A stretch of DNA of 45,232 nucleotides from Thermoplasmata archaeon (GTDB lineage: Archaea > Thermoplasmatota > Thermoplasmata > Lutacidiplasmatales > UBA184), in assembly GCA_021809545.1 (NCBI GenBank), contig JAKAYL010000011.1:1-45232 (forward strand), in the 5' to 3' direction. Positions 23,888-32,399 of this stretch are shown here, piece after piece. Position 1 is the first letter of the stretch; every line of letters starts with the position of its first letter. The translations under genes were made by a program, and so were the position numbers. Below the pieces are notes generated by a model, which ran no database searches, had not been told where the DNA came from, and saw nothing but the letters and a program-made list of their open reading frames with translations.

Positions 23888-24889
23888 TTATGGAGTAACT
23901 ACAATTTTGATAGTCTCCTCGACCTTCGCCGCCTGCTGAACGGCGAGGGGGAGGTCCCTCAGGGGGAAGCGGTGGGTGAGTAGGTCGCGGACGGGAAGCC
24001 GGCCCGAGGCGATGAGGTCCAGTGCCCGGCGGGTCCCGTACTCGGTGGTGGCGTAGGTCGGGACGATGCGGACCCCCCGAAGGTAGAGCGCCTGCAGATC
24101 GGTGGGGAGCTGGGCCCCCTTTTCGGGGAGGCCGAAGAGGTTGAGGGTTCCTCCCCTGCGGGTCCGGTCGATGCCGTCCGCCACGGCGCGGACGGCGCTC
24201 GTGGCCACGACCACCAGGTCGAAGTCGTTCTCGGGGTGGCTCGGTGGGTGGAGAGGATCGTAGGTGGAATCCGCCCCCGAGCGCTCCGCCACCTGCCGCC
24301 GGAAACTGGAGACGTCCGCTCCCACGAGCGAGCCCGCACCGGCGAGCCGCAGGAGCCGGAGATAGAGGAGTCCGATAGGCCCCAGGCCGAGTACGAGGGC
24401 CTTGTCTCCGGCCTCGAAGGGAGTGGCCCGCAGCGCGTCGAGGCAGCAGCCGAGGGGTTCGATCATCGTGGCTTCCTCGAAGGAGACCTGGGAAGGGAGG
24501 GAGAGGACGGCTCCCCGCGAGACGTTCTCCCGGGGTGCGCGGAAGACCTCGGCGAAGCCGCCGGGGTCGAGATTGGTCTTCTGGTAGCTCTCGCAGAAGG
24601 TGTACGCCCCCTTCCGGCAGACCGCACAATTGTAGCAAGGTACGTGGTGGTGGACGAAGACCCGGTCCCCGGGAGCGAACCCCGGGACGTCGGGGGCGAC
24701 TTGGGACACGGTCCCTGCGGGTTCGTGACCGATACGACCCGTGGCCCCGTACTTGCCGTGGATCTTCTCGATGTCGCTCCCGCAGAGGCCGCAGGCTCCC
24801 AGCTTGACCAGAAGGTCCCCGCCCGCGAGCGTGGGTTCTTTCGCTTCCCGGACGGCTACCCCCGCCGGATCGAGCATGCCTACTTTCAT
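23888..24889 (-). CDS. Zinc-dependent alcohol dehydrogenase (MDR superfamily)
   Basis: 333 residues from ATG 24889 (AGGGA upstream), giving the conserved first strand. Catalytic zinc: C36 in G-L-C-G-S-D and H55-E56 in G-H-E-P. Structural zinc lobe: C85, C88, C91 and C99. The NAD(P) Rossmann loop is L-G-L-G-P-I-G. E144-P-L-G region (I-E-P-L-G-C-C) fits sorbitol, threonine or glucose dehydrogenase-like enzymes rather than class I alcohol dehydrogenases. The substrate, probably a polyol, sugar or amino alcohol, cannot be fixed. Divergent from the M20 peptidase gene. Confidence 0.87.
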   Translation of the reverse strand: MKVGMLDPAGVAVREAKEPTLAGGDLLVKLGACGLCGSDIEKIHGKYGATGRIGHEPAGTVSQVAPDVPGFAPGDRVFVHHHVPCYNCAVCRKGAYTFCESYQKTNLDPGGFAEVFRAPRENVSRGAVLSLPSQVSFEEATMIEPLGCCLDALRATPFEAGDKALVLGLGPIGLLYLRLLRLAGAGSLVGADVSSFRRQVAERSGADSTYDPLHPPSHPENDFDLVVVATSAVRAVADGIDRTRRGGTLNLFGLPEKGAQLPTDLQALYLRGVRIVPTYATTEYGTRRALDLIASGRLPVRDLLTHRFPLRDLPLAVQQAAKVEETIKIVVTP

Positions 24890-24960
24890 GGCCGTTCCCT
24901 GTGCCTCTCCGGGAAGCCCACAGGACAAAAGGTCTTCCCGTACCGGGCTCTCCTCCCGTC

Positions 24961-26031
24961 ATGCTCCTTCCCGAGGTCGTCCGGCTCACCCAGGAACTCG
25001 TCCGGATCGATACCTCGGTTCGCCCGGACACGGGGCTGAAATTCCTCCGCGGCCTCCTCGATCGGGCGGGCGTGGAGAACCGGGTGGTCCTCTCGAAGAG
25101 CGGCACCCCCGTCCTCTCTGCGGAGCGCCCGGGCCGGGAGGGGTCTCCTTGGATCGTGCTGGGCACGCATCTCGACACCGTGCCGGACCCCGGGGGAGGG
25201 CGGGCCCAACCGGGCGAGATCCGTTCGGGAAAGCTCTACGGAAGGGGAGCCCTCGACATGAAGGCGGGGCTTGCCTCCTCCCTCCTTCTCCTGCGGGACC
25301 TTCCCAGGGACTCCGCGGTAAGACTGAGCTTGCGGGTCACCACGGACGAGGAGGGAGATTCGGCCGGCGCTTGGAGCGAGGTACGCTCGCGGGGTTTTGC
25401 CCCTGACCTGGTCCTCGTTCCCGAGCCTTCCTGGGAGCGAGTGGCGCTCTCGGCCTCGGGACGCCGGTCCTGGGAGGTGGAGTTCCGCTCCCCGGGCGGA
25501 CACGCGGAGGGCACGCTGGGGTCCCGCAGCAACCCCGCGCAGGCCCTGGGGAAGTTCGTGGCCCGGCTCCCTCCGGGGCTGATCGTGACCTCGCTCTCGA
25601 CCGAAGGGGGAGGCGAGGTGACACTGCCTCGTGTCGCCCACGCCCGCGTGGACCAGATCTTCGTGCGTTCCTCTGCTCCTTCCGAGGCCCGGGGGGTTCT
25701 CCGGCAACTTGCCGCCCACGCCGCGGGCGGTCCCTTGGGGGTCCGCCCCCGGGTCGCGCTCACCCCCCGCACGACCCCCTGGCCTGACCCCTACCCCGCC
25801 ACGCGGACCCGGCTCGTTCGGAGGCTCCTCGGGGCCGTGAAGGAGACCCTAGGCAGGGTAGAGACATTCCACGAGGCTGCGGTGGGGGACTTCAATGCGT
25901 ATGCCACTCGGGCACCGACGGTGATCTTCGGCCCGTCGGGCGACGGTGTCCACGGACTCGGGGAATACGTCCGGGTCCCCTCTGTCCTGCGTTGCCACCG
26001 GGCGTTGGAGCGGTTCCTTCGATCCCCGTAG
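24961..26031 (+). CDS. M20 family metallopeptidase / deacylase
   Basis: Two-zinc hydrolase of the ArgE/DapE/CPG2 family, 356 residues. Zinc ligands and catalytic residues are visible: H70 and D72 in G-T-H-L-D-T-V-P, D99 in R-G-A-L-D-M-K-A-G, E130-E131 in T-T-D-E-E-G-D, a later V-P-E-P, and the C-terminal G-V-H-G-L-G-E-Y. The dimerisation lid spans about residues 175-280. The start at 24961 was taken since the upstream in-frame codons (from 24901) overlap the divergent gene's promoter. Could be a succinyl-diaminopimelate or acetyl-ornithine/lysine deacylase, or a dipeptidase; no pathway genes adjoin it. Confidence 0.88.
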   Translation: MLLPEVVRLTQELVRIDTSVRPDTGLKFLRGLLDRAGVENRVVLSKSGTPVLSAERPGREGSPWIVLGTHLDTVPDPGGGRAQPGEIRSGKLYGRGALDMKAGLASSLLLLRDLPRDSAVRLSLRVTTDEEGDSAGAWSEVRSRGFAPDLVLVPEPSWERVALSASGRRSWEVEFRSPGGHAEGTLGSRSNPAQALGKFVARLPPGLIVTSLSTEGGGEVTLPRVAHARVDQIFVRSSAPSEARGVLRQLAAHAAGGPLGVRPRVALTPRTTPWPDPYPATRTRLVRRLLGAVKETLGRVETFHEAAVGDFNAYATRAPTVIFGPSGDGVHGLGEYVRVPSVLRCHRALERFLRSP

Positions 26032-26044
26032 GCCGGTATCCTTC

Positions 26045-26557
26045 CTATTCGGGGAGGAGGCGGCTCCCGGTCTCCTTCTGAAGCTGGGCCAAGAACTTGT
26101 CCGGGTCCTTGGGGGAGATGAAGAACGGGGGCTCGGTCGCGTAGATCATGAGTCCCTTGTGGACGGTGGATAGATTGTCGAAGCGGCCGACCACCGGCGA
26201 CCACATCCGGGAGCGCCATCCCCACCCTCCCATGAACGAGACCGGCGAGAGGTCACGGAGCGAGCTCGGTTCGACCTTGTGTACCTCGGAGATCGGGACC
26301 CGCCGGGAACCGAAGAGGCGGAGGACCTTCAACTTCCCATCCTCGAGCGTGTAGTGAAGAGAGACCATCCGGGCGAGGTAGACGACCAGCACCGCGACGA
26401 GGAACAGCCCCACGTTCTCCGGGATGTTCTTCGTCTCGAACAGGATGACCATGAGGATCACGAGGAAGATGTACGCCCCCACGGTCGCCCAGGGGATGTC
26501 GCTCCATTGCGTGTACTTCTCCACGGTGTTCCTCCGGCCGGATCCTCTCTGGGTCAT
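26045..26557 (-). CDS. Two-helix membrane protein with PH-like domain
   Basis: 170 residues. Two hydrophobic segments at about 24-40 and 46-65 form a hairpin, followed by a basic and aromatic soluble domain. The pattern V-P-I-S-E-V-H-K-V then G-L-M-I-Y-A-T, F-F-I-S-P-K-D-P-D-K-F-L resembles bacterial PH domains (bPH2) attached to membrane hairpins. Function unknown for such proteins. ATG 26557. Ends 13 bp from the convergent M20 gene. No operon partner. Confidence 0.6.
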   Translation of the reverse strand: MTQRGSGRRNTVEKYTQWSDIPWATVGAYIFLVILMVILFETKNIPENVGLFLVAVLVVYLARMVSLHYTLEDGKLKVLRLFGSRRVPISEVHKVEPSSLRDLSPVSFMGGWGWRSRMWSPVVGRFDNLSTVHKGLMIYATEPPFFISPKDPDKFLAQLQKETGSRLLPE

Positions 26558-26941
26558 GGGGCGAGACTACTTGTCCTTGGTGCCCCGCCCGTAGTGCGTA
26601 TCCTATGGCCCATGACCCACCGTGGGGAACCCGGTGGAAGGGTGAACTCCGCCGGGGTCCGGTGAAAGATCCCTGCCCTCTCTTCCACCGACCTGGGCAG
26701 AGGCCCTCTCAGGAGCGAGAGTTCTCGACCCGCTCGTTATCCGCCGTCGGGTTTCTTTCCCCGGAAGCCACTCCCGGTTCCGACCGAGAAGGGGTGGGTC
26801 GGGAAGGCAGGTTAGATCTCTTGTCAAGCCCCTGTAACTGCGGACCAAGGTGACCAGAAGTCGCGACAATGAGGTGGATATCAGTAACTAAGAAAGGGGA
26901 CCCCTAGCCTTTTGAGGCTCGGGGTATGTCCTTCTTTGCGT
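26558..26941. other. 384-bp intergenic region
   Basis: Open frames on both strands here have no Shine-Dalgarno, no family resemblance and Arg/Pro-rich shadow-like composition. I see no tRNA, SRP or RNase P signature. The region lies between divergent starts (26557 minus, 26942 plus), so it carries both promoters; only a poor TATA-like CCTTTTGAGG (26908-26917) stands at the right distance for the plus gene. Confidence 0.4.
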
Positions 26942-28258
26942 ATGGGCTACGAGCAGACCCCACCTGAGTACTTCCAACCCGAACCTCCCTATTACTCCGA
27001 ACCCTATTCTCCACAACCGGAGTATTACGCTCCCCCGCCCTCTCTCCCGCAACCCAAACCCAAACGTGGAAGGACGGTCGCACTTGGAGCAGTGGGTGTC
27101 GCGGTCGTGATCGTGGTGCTTCTCCTCGTTCTGAACCTGATGGGCCTGATCTCCGTGCCCTTCCTTCCCGGGGGTGGAGCCTCGTCCTCCTCGGCCAGTG
27201 GGAACCCTACGGCCCTGACGTACCATCAGGCCGAGGGGATCGCAAGTCAGACGGCGAGTCAGCGGGGAGGGAGTTGGGCGGTCGCCTACGCCGAGGCTTT
27301 CCAGACCCCGACGGCGTTCAATCCTGATTCCGAAGCTCCGTGTGACGTGTGGACCTACTCTCCCAGCGCCCCCTCCCTGGTAGGCAGCGGCTCTGCGTAT
27401 TCGTGGGGATTCGAGTTCGAAAGTCTCCCGTTGACGGGCATCCCGAAGGGCCTCTTCATTCTGGTCTCCAACGATACCGGGACGGTCAACACCCAAGTGA
27501 ATGTCTTCAACTTCTGCCCGGGCATCGACTTCCCGACGAGGGGTCCCCTCCCGCAAAGCGTCTCGGGGAGCGTGGCCGCAACCCAAGCTGCGGGAACCCG
27601 GGGTGGGACCTCGTTCCTGTCGGCCCATCCCCAGTCGGGCACGGTTCTCATGCTCGGAGGAATCTCCGTGAACGGCTCCGCTTGGGTGACGGCCTGGGTC
27701 ATGGAATACTTGGGGGCGTGTACGTCGGGAACAAGTTCCCTACTCATTCTGGAGCTCAATGCTACCACTCTTTCGTTGTTGGGGACCATTGCCACAACGG
27801 CAACCTGTGGGGCTGGGTCCATAGGCTCCTCTCAGGTCACTTTCGGAAAGCTGGGCAGCTCCTCCTCCCAGGGAACCCTTTACTACACCAACCTCACCAT
27901 CGCTGCGACCAACAACCTCAACACCACGGGCCTCGGACTGGCGATTCTGGAACCCAACCGGACGTTGGTCTATCCAGGGCAAATGCCCCTGGGGTGCTAT
28001 CTCGGGTCCCTCACGGGATGTGGTGGGGCGCCCACCTCGGGAGGATGGTATGCGATGATCGTGTCGGGAGGCGCGGTGATGGCCGCGTATCCTAACACTG
28101 CGGCGTCGGTTTCTTGGAATACCTACAGTGGCAGTCCGGTCGGCATCAGTGGTGCGGAGACCCTCGTGATCGTCTCCACGTTCCCCCTCTCTGGGAGCGG
28201 GGACACAATGGTGGCCTTCAGTTGGACGGACTCCGTCTCAGGAAGCGTCGTTCTCTGA
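26942..28258 (+). CDS. Single-pass surface protein with Tyr/Pro-rich cytoplasmic tail
   Basis: 438 residues from ATG 26942; a longer TTG start at 26912 is less likely. Residues 1-~40 are rich in Tyr, Pro, Glu and Gln with repeated P-E-Y, P-Y-Y and P-P motifs. After K-P-K-R-G-R a ~24-residue membrane helix follows, so by the positive-inside rule the N tail is cytoplasmic. The outer domain (~370 residues) is Ser/Thr/Gly-rich with several N-x-S/T sequons and about eight Cys, including C-T-S-G-T and G-C-Y-L-G-S-L-T-G-C. No known fold recognised. Tyr/Pro tails of this kind could bind cytosolic partners or be phosphorylated (speculative). Confidence 0.75.
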   Translation: MGYEQTPPEYFQPEPPYYSEPYSPQPEYYAPPPSLPQPKPKRGRTVALGAVGVAVVIVVLLLVLNLMGLISVPFLPGGGASSSSASGNPTALTYHQAEGIASQTASQRGGSWAVAYAEAFQTPTAFNPDSEAPCDVWTYSPSAPSLVGSGSAYSWGFEFESLPLTGIPKGLFILVSNDTGTVNTQVNVFNFCPGIDFPTRGPLPQSVSGSVAATQAAGTRGGTSFLSAHPQSGTVLMLGGISVNGSAWVTAWVMEYLGACTSGTSSLLILELNATTLSLLGTIATTATCGAGSIGSSQVTFGKLGSSSSQGTLYYTNLTIAATNNLNTTGLGLAILEPNRTLVYPGQMPLGCYLGSLTGCGGAPTSGGWYAMIVSGGAVMAAYPNTAASVSWNTYSGSPVGISGAETLVIVSTFPLSGSGDTMVAFSWTDSVSGSVVL

Positions 28259-28328
28259 GCATCCTGGCCCGTCGGCCCGTTCCGGCCTCGAGGGTTCTTG
28301 CGTCCAGGGTTTCGTCCCGGTCCTCTTT

Positions 28329-31300
28329 TCAATCCTTACCCTGGGCGGGTGGTTCTGTGCTGTCGGTGGAGGCGGGCGGGGTCGGGTTCTCCTCCGCCCG
28401 AGGCTCCTGCGGTTTCGGAGTTTCCCCGCTCGGCGTGCCTTTCTTACCCTTTCTTGTCAGGATGTACGCCATCAGGGCCACCACCAGGATGACCAGGAAT
28501 CCTACGGCCGCCATCAGTCCCAGTTCGAGTCCGCTCAAGGAGCTGGAGTTCCGGGAAGGGGAAGTGGCCGCGGTCACGGTCACCGGGGAGGCGGAGGCCG
28601 ACACCGAGGCGCCCGCTCCGTCGGAGACTGTCACCTGGGCGGTGTAGGTTCCGGTCGCATTGGCCTCGCAGGCCAAGACCTGCGAGTCGGCGGAGCTGCA
28701 CCCGGTGGGGAGCCCCTTCCAAGCGTAGCTGAGCGGGGCCGATCCGCCGCTCACGGTGACCGTGAAGACCACCGACTGGCCCACCTTCAGGGTCGAGACC
28801 GAGCTGGTGAGCTTGGGGGTGGAGAGCGCGGGGGAGACCGTGAGGACCACGGGGGCTGACGTGACCGTCCCGCCATTCGAGTCGTTGACCGAGACCGTGA
28901 CCGTGTAGGTGCCCGGGGCTGTGGGGGTGCACGATATCTTCAGGGTGTTGGAGGAGGCGCACCCGGTCGGGAGTCCGGACCAGGAATGCGTGGGGGCGAC
29001 CCCGGTGCCATTGGTGGCCGTCGCCGAGAGCGCGGTGGTCTGTCCTACATCCATCTGGGTCCGTGTGGCGGTGATGGAGGAAACGGTGGGGAGAGCCGAC
29101 ACGGTGAGGTTCACCGTGGCGCTGGCGTTGGCGCCGTTCGAGTCCGTGACGACCACGGTGACGGTGGATCCTCCCGGAGAGTTGGGCACGCACACCACGA
29201 CGGAGGTGTTGGCCGGCGCACAACCCGCGGGCAGGTTCGACCATGCGTAGCCATAGACCCCGCCCCCTCCCCCGATCGTGGTCGAGAGCATCACGCTCTG
29301 ACCCACGTCCAGGGTGGTCCGAGAGGCCGACAGGCTGGCGGTTCCCAGTGCGGGCGAAATGACTAGGACGATGGTGCTCGAACTCACGTTCTTCCCGTTC
29401 GAGTCCTGGATGGACGCATTCACCAGGAAGGTCCCGGCCGTGGCGGGAGAACAGGAGATCGAGGTCGCGTTCTGGCTCGGGCATCCCGCGGGCAGCCCCG
29501 ACCAAGCATAGGTGGAGGGGAGGCCCGTGCCGTTGGAGGCCTTGAGGGAGAGCACGGTGCTCTGCCCCACGTCCAGGGTCGTCCTAGTTGCCGTCAGGGT
29601 CGGGACCGCGGGATCGGACGACACCGTGAAGGAGAGGGGTGGGCTCGAAGCGTTCCCCCCATTCGAGTCGTTCACGCGGAAGGTGACGGTGTAGGTGCTG
29701 GCGGCTGTGGGGACGCAGGTCACCGAGAGGGCGTTGGCGGACAGGCATCCGGAAGGAAGTCCCGACCAACTGTAGACATCTCCTCCCGAACCGGGGTTCG
29801 CCACGGTGGCCCGGAAGGTCACCGCCTGGCCGAGGTCCGTGGAGGACGGAGAGGCGGTGGGTGCCGCCGTCACCGCCGGGTCGGGGAAGATGGTGAGGGT
29901 CGTTGCGCCGGAGGTGCGGGACCTGGGCGACGGTAGAAGGGAATCCGTCACGGTCAGGTTCACGGAATAGGGGCCGAGCGCGGTGGCCGAGGGGATGCAT
30001 GTGAAGCTGAGGGCGGTCGACGCACACCCTGAGGGCAGACCGCTCCACGCATAGGAGTACGGGAGCATCCCTTTGGCGATGTGGTTCCCGGAGAAGGTGA
30101 CCGACTGGCCGGAATCCACAGAGGCGGGAGCGACGGTGGGAGGAGGTACCCACAGGCCTGTGCTGACGTTGACCACGTCAAGGGTCCAGGAATATTGGTT
30201 CGACACAAAGAGGGTGTCCGTCCGCGTGTCCAGCGCCACTCCGTCGGGTCCCAATCCCATCGGGATTATGGCGCTGACGGAGTTGGTGTGACCATCGATC
30301 TCGATCAAGCTTCCGTTGTTGGTGGTGTAGTACCCATTGTAGTAAGTTGCGTAGATGGTGTCGGTCGCAGTGTCCACAGTGACGTCAATGAGGAAATATT
30401 GAGACGAGTAAAGCGGCACGTCTATGGTGGTGGTGACAGTGTTCGTGGCTCCATCGATCACGTCCATGGTGTTCACGGGCTGGTGCGCCACGTAGATGGT
30501 ATCCGTCGCTGTGTCCACCGCGATGTGTCCGGGGAATTCCCCCACGGGGATGGTGGCGGTGACGGTGTTGGTGGCGCCATCGATCACGCTCACGGTGTTC
30601 GAACCATAGTTCGACACGTAGATGGTATCGGTCGCAGAGTCCACCGCGACAGCCACAGGGGTTGAACCCACGGAGATGTTGTCCGTGACCTTGCCCGTGG
30701 CGCAATCGACCACGCTCAGGTTGTTCTGAAGAGAGGCCACCGCGTAGAGCGTGTCGGTCGCACTGTCCACCGCGATCCCTAAAGGCTGAGATCCCACCGT
30801 GAAGTTGCCCATGACCTTGTTGGTGGTGCCATTGATCACGCTCACGTTGTGCTCATAGTAATTTACGTTCGACACATAGATGGTGTTCGTCCGGCTGTCC
30901 ACCACAATATCCCGAACCTCGGTATTCAGTGGGACGGTGGCGACGACCGCGTCGGTGGTGCCATTGAGCACGGACATGCAAGTACCGATTATGATGGGGC
31001 CAGTATTGTTGCACATTGCGGTATTCAACACATAGACCCGGTCCGTCTCACTGTTCACCGCCACCCCGCCAGGCATCGGGGCTTGTCCTGGGAGGATACG
31101 CACGGTGTTGACGACATGGTTGGTGCCTCCGTCCACCACGCTCAAGACGTCCGAAGCCTCACCCGCCACGTAGACCGTGTCGGTGGCATCGTCCACGGCG
31201 ACACCCCAGGGGTTCCTGGTCCCCACGGAGACGACGACGTGTCCCCGGGTCTTTTGGTCGTAGATGCTCATGTTGTTCGAAGCGGGGCTCGTGATGTAGA

Positions 31301-32207
31301 AGGTGTCGGTCGCAGGGTCCACCCCGACCCCCTGAGGATCCACACCCTCCGTCGAGGTGGCGAAGGGGACATTCGTATGGCCGTTGATCCAGGTCGTGGT
31401 GCTCGAGTACGAGTTCGCCACAACGATCACATCGGTCAGGTCATTCACCGCGATCCCGGTGGGGTGCAATTGCACGCTCACCTGGGTAGTGAGGGAGTTG
31501 TTGGTGGCGTTGATCACGCTCACCGAATTCCAGCCAGAGTTCGTCACATAGAGGGTGTCCGTGACCGAGTCCACGCACACCCCCCAGGGCTCGTACCCGA
31601 CAGCAAAGGTGGCGGTGACGGCTTGGGTGGTCTCGTTGATCACGCTCACGTTGTCCGAGCCCTTGTTCACCACGTAGACCCTGCCGGTCGCACTGTCGAC
31701 GGCGATCCCGATAGGGTTGGTTCCCACGGGGATGGTGGCGGTGACGGTGTTGGTGGCGCCATCGATCACGCTCACATCGTTCGAACCCGAGTTCGTGACG
31801 AAGATGGTGTCCGTCCCGCTGTCCACTGCGATTCCCCACGGTTGTAACCCCGTAGGCACGGTCGCAATGATCGTGTTGGAGGCACCATCGATCACGCTCA
31901 CATTGTTCGAACCCTCGTTCGCCACGTAGATGGTGCCCGTGACGTTGTCCACTGCCACTGCATAGGGGTGGGAACCCACGGGGATGAACCCCAGTACCCC
32001 GATCGTGGTTGCCACGCTCGGCGCGCCAAAGCCCCCCGCGGGGGCGGGGTTCAACGCCGGTGTATCACGGGGTGTGGGCACGTTGACCGAGGCGGTGGGA
32101 CTTCCCCTGCTCTCCGCCCCTAAGGCGGTCACGGGTGGCAAGACCATCACTGCGGCGATGGTCACGATCAGCGCCATGTAGGCCCAACTTTCCCGGCTCG
32201 CGTTCAT
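28329..32207 (-). CDS. Giant surface protein: 14 YVTN propeller repeats, six PKD-like domains, C-terminal anchor
   Basis: 1292 residues. The start ATG 32207 is preferred over 32219 since the TATA box is 29 nt upstream of it. A signal peptide (~1-30) leads to 14 repeats of about 42 residues of the form A-V-D-x-x-T-D-T-I-Y-V-x-N ... V-S-V-I-D-G-x-T-N (~75-690), enough for two seven-bladed propellers. Six PKD/Ig-like domains of ~87 residues follow (~690-1220), each with W-S-G-L-P-x-G-C and a second Cys about 12 residues on, so one disulphide per domain. A membrane helix (~1230-1250), basic stop-transfer and a Pro/Glu-rich cytoplasmic tail end it. Dozens of N-x-S/T sequons. Related archaeal proteins are called YVTN surface-layer proteins; adhesion is likely. 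Confidence 0.9.
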   Translation of the reverse strand: MNASRESWAYMALIVTIAAVMVLPPVTALGAESRGSPTASVNVPTPRDTPALNPAPAGGFGAPSVATTIGVLGFIPVGSHPYAVAVDNVTGTIYVANEGSNNVSVIDGASNTIIATVPTGLQPWGIAVDSGTDTIFVTNSGSNDVSVIDGATNTVTATIPVGTNPIGIAVDSATGRVYVVNKGSDNVSVINETTQAVTATFAVGYEPWGVCVDSVTDTLYVTNSGWNSVSVINATNNSLTTQVSVQLHPTGIAVNDLTDVIVVANSYSSTTTWINGHTNVPFATSTEGVDPQGVGVDPATDTFYITSPASNNMSIYDQKTRGHVVVSVGTRNPWGVAVDDATDTVYVAGEASDVLSVVDGGTNHVVNTVRILPGQAPMPGGVAVNSETDRVYVLNTAMCNNTGPIIIGTCMSVLNGTTDAVVATVPLNTEVRDIVVDSRTNTIYVSNVNYYEHNVSVINGTTNKVMGNFTVGSQPLGIAVDSATDTLYAVASLQNNLSVVDCATGKVTDNISVGSTPVAVAVDSATDTIYVSNYGSNTVSVIDGATNTVTATIPVGEFPGHIAVDTATDTIYVAHQPVNTMDVIDGATNTVTTTIDVPLYSSQYFLIDVTVDTATDTIYATYYNGYYTTNNGSLIEIDGHTNSVSAIIPMGLGPDGVALDTRTDTLFVSNQYSWTLDVVNVSTGLWVPPPTVAPASVDSGQSVTFSGNHIAKGMLPYSYAWSGLPSGCASTALSFTCIPSATALGPYSVNLTVTDSLLPSPRSRTSGATTLTIFPDPAVTAAPTASPSSTDLGQAVTFRATVANPGSGGDVYSWSGLPSGCLSANALSVTCVPTAASTYTVTFRVNDSNGGNASSPPLSFTVSSDPAVPTLTATRTTLDVGQSTVLSLKASNGTGLPSTYAWSGLPAGCPSQNATSISCSPATAGTFLVNASIQDSNGKNVSSSTIVLVISPALGTASLSASRTTLDVGQSVMLSTTIGGGGGVYGYAWSNLPAGCAPANTSVVVCVPNSPGGSTVTVVVTDSNGANASATVNLTVSALPTVSSITATRTQMDVGQTTALSATATNGTGVAPTHSWSGLPTGCASSNTLKISCTPTAPGTYTVTVSVNDSNGGTVTSAPVVLTVSPALSTPKLTSSVSTLKVGQSVVFTVTVSGGSAPLSYAWKGLPTGCSSADSQVLACEANATGTYTAQVTVSDGAGASVSASASPVTVTAATSPSRNSSSLSGLELGLMAAVGFLVILVVALMAYILTRKGKKGTPSGETPKPQEPRAEENPTPPASTDSTEPPAQGKD
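30541..31775 (-). repeat. 53-bp exact direct repeat within the YVTN region
   Basis: The same 53 bp occur at 30541-30593 and 31723-31775, 1182 bp apart, coding the V-S-V-I-D-G-A-T-N-T-V-T-A-T-I-P-V-G part of two propeller blades. Exact identity over 53 bp in otherwise diverged blades suggests gene conversion or recent blade exchange. Confidence 0.85.
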
Positions 32208-32230
32208 GGTGGCCGGCATTCAGGCCGCCC

Positions 32231-32240
32231 GATAAACCCT
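32231..32240 (-). promoter_or_regulatory. TATA box of YVTN surface-protein gene
   Basis: AGGGTTTATC on the minus strand, centred 29 nt before ATG 32207. An A/T-rich stretch lies just upstream (32243-32252). Confidence 0.55.
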
Positions 32241-32256
32241 TCTCAAAAAAACGGAA

Positions 32257-32289
32257 TGTTCACAACGGTCTGGCTAATGTGAGTGAACA
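32257..32289. promoter_or_regulatory. Inverted repeat upstream of YVTN promoter, possible operator
   Basis: TGTTCAC (32257-32263) and GTGAACA (32283-32289) form a perfect 7-bp inverted repeat with half-site centres 26 bp apart, which would place a dimer's two contacts on one DNA face over more than two turns. It lies 17 bp upstream of the TATA box of the YVTN gene. Confidence 0.35.
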
Positions 32290-32372
32290 CGAGCGGATTC
32301 CTCACGCCCTTGAGCGGGACGTAGGATCGAGGTCCCGCCCTCCGCACTCAGCCGACCGAAGAGGATTCCTTT

Positions 32373-32390
32373 GTTCCCCAAGGGGGGAAC
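32373..32390 (-). terminator. Hairpin downstream of 463-aa surface-protein gene
   Basis: GTTCCCC (32373-32379), a 4-nt loop and GGGGAAC (32384-32390) form a perfect 7-bp stem 10 bp after the stop codon at 32400. No T-run follows on the minus strand. Confidence 0.4.
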
Positions 32391-32399
32391 CGGAAGTCG

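Noticed and set aside
26603-26869. 88-codon minus frame and 82-codon plus frame in the gap before the 438-aa gene
   Set aside because: No start signals, Arg/Pro-rich composition and no family resemblance; they overlap each other antisense.
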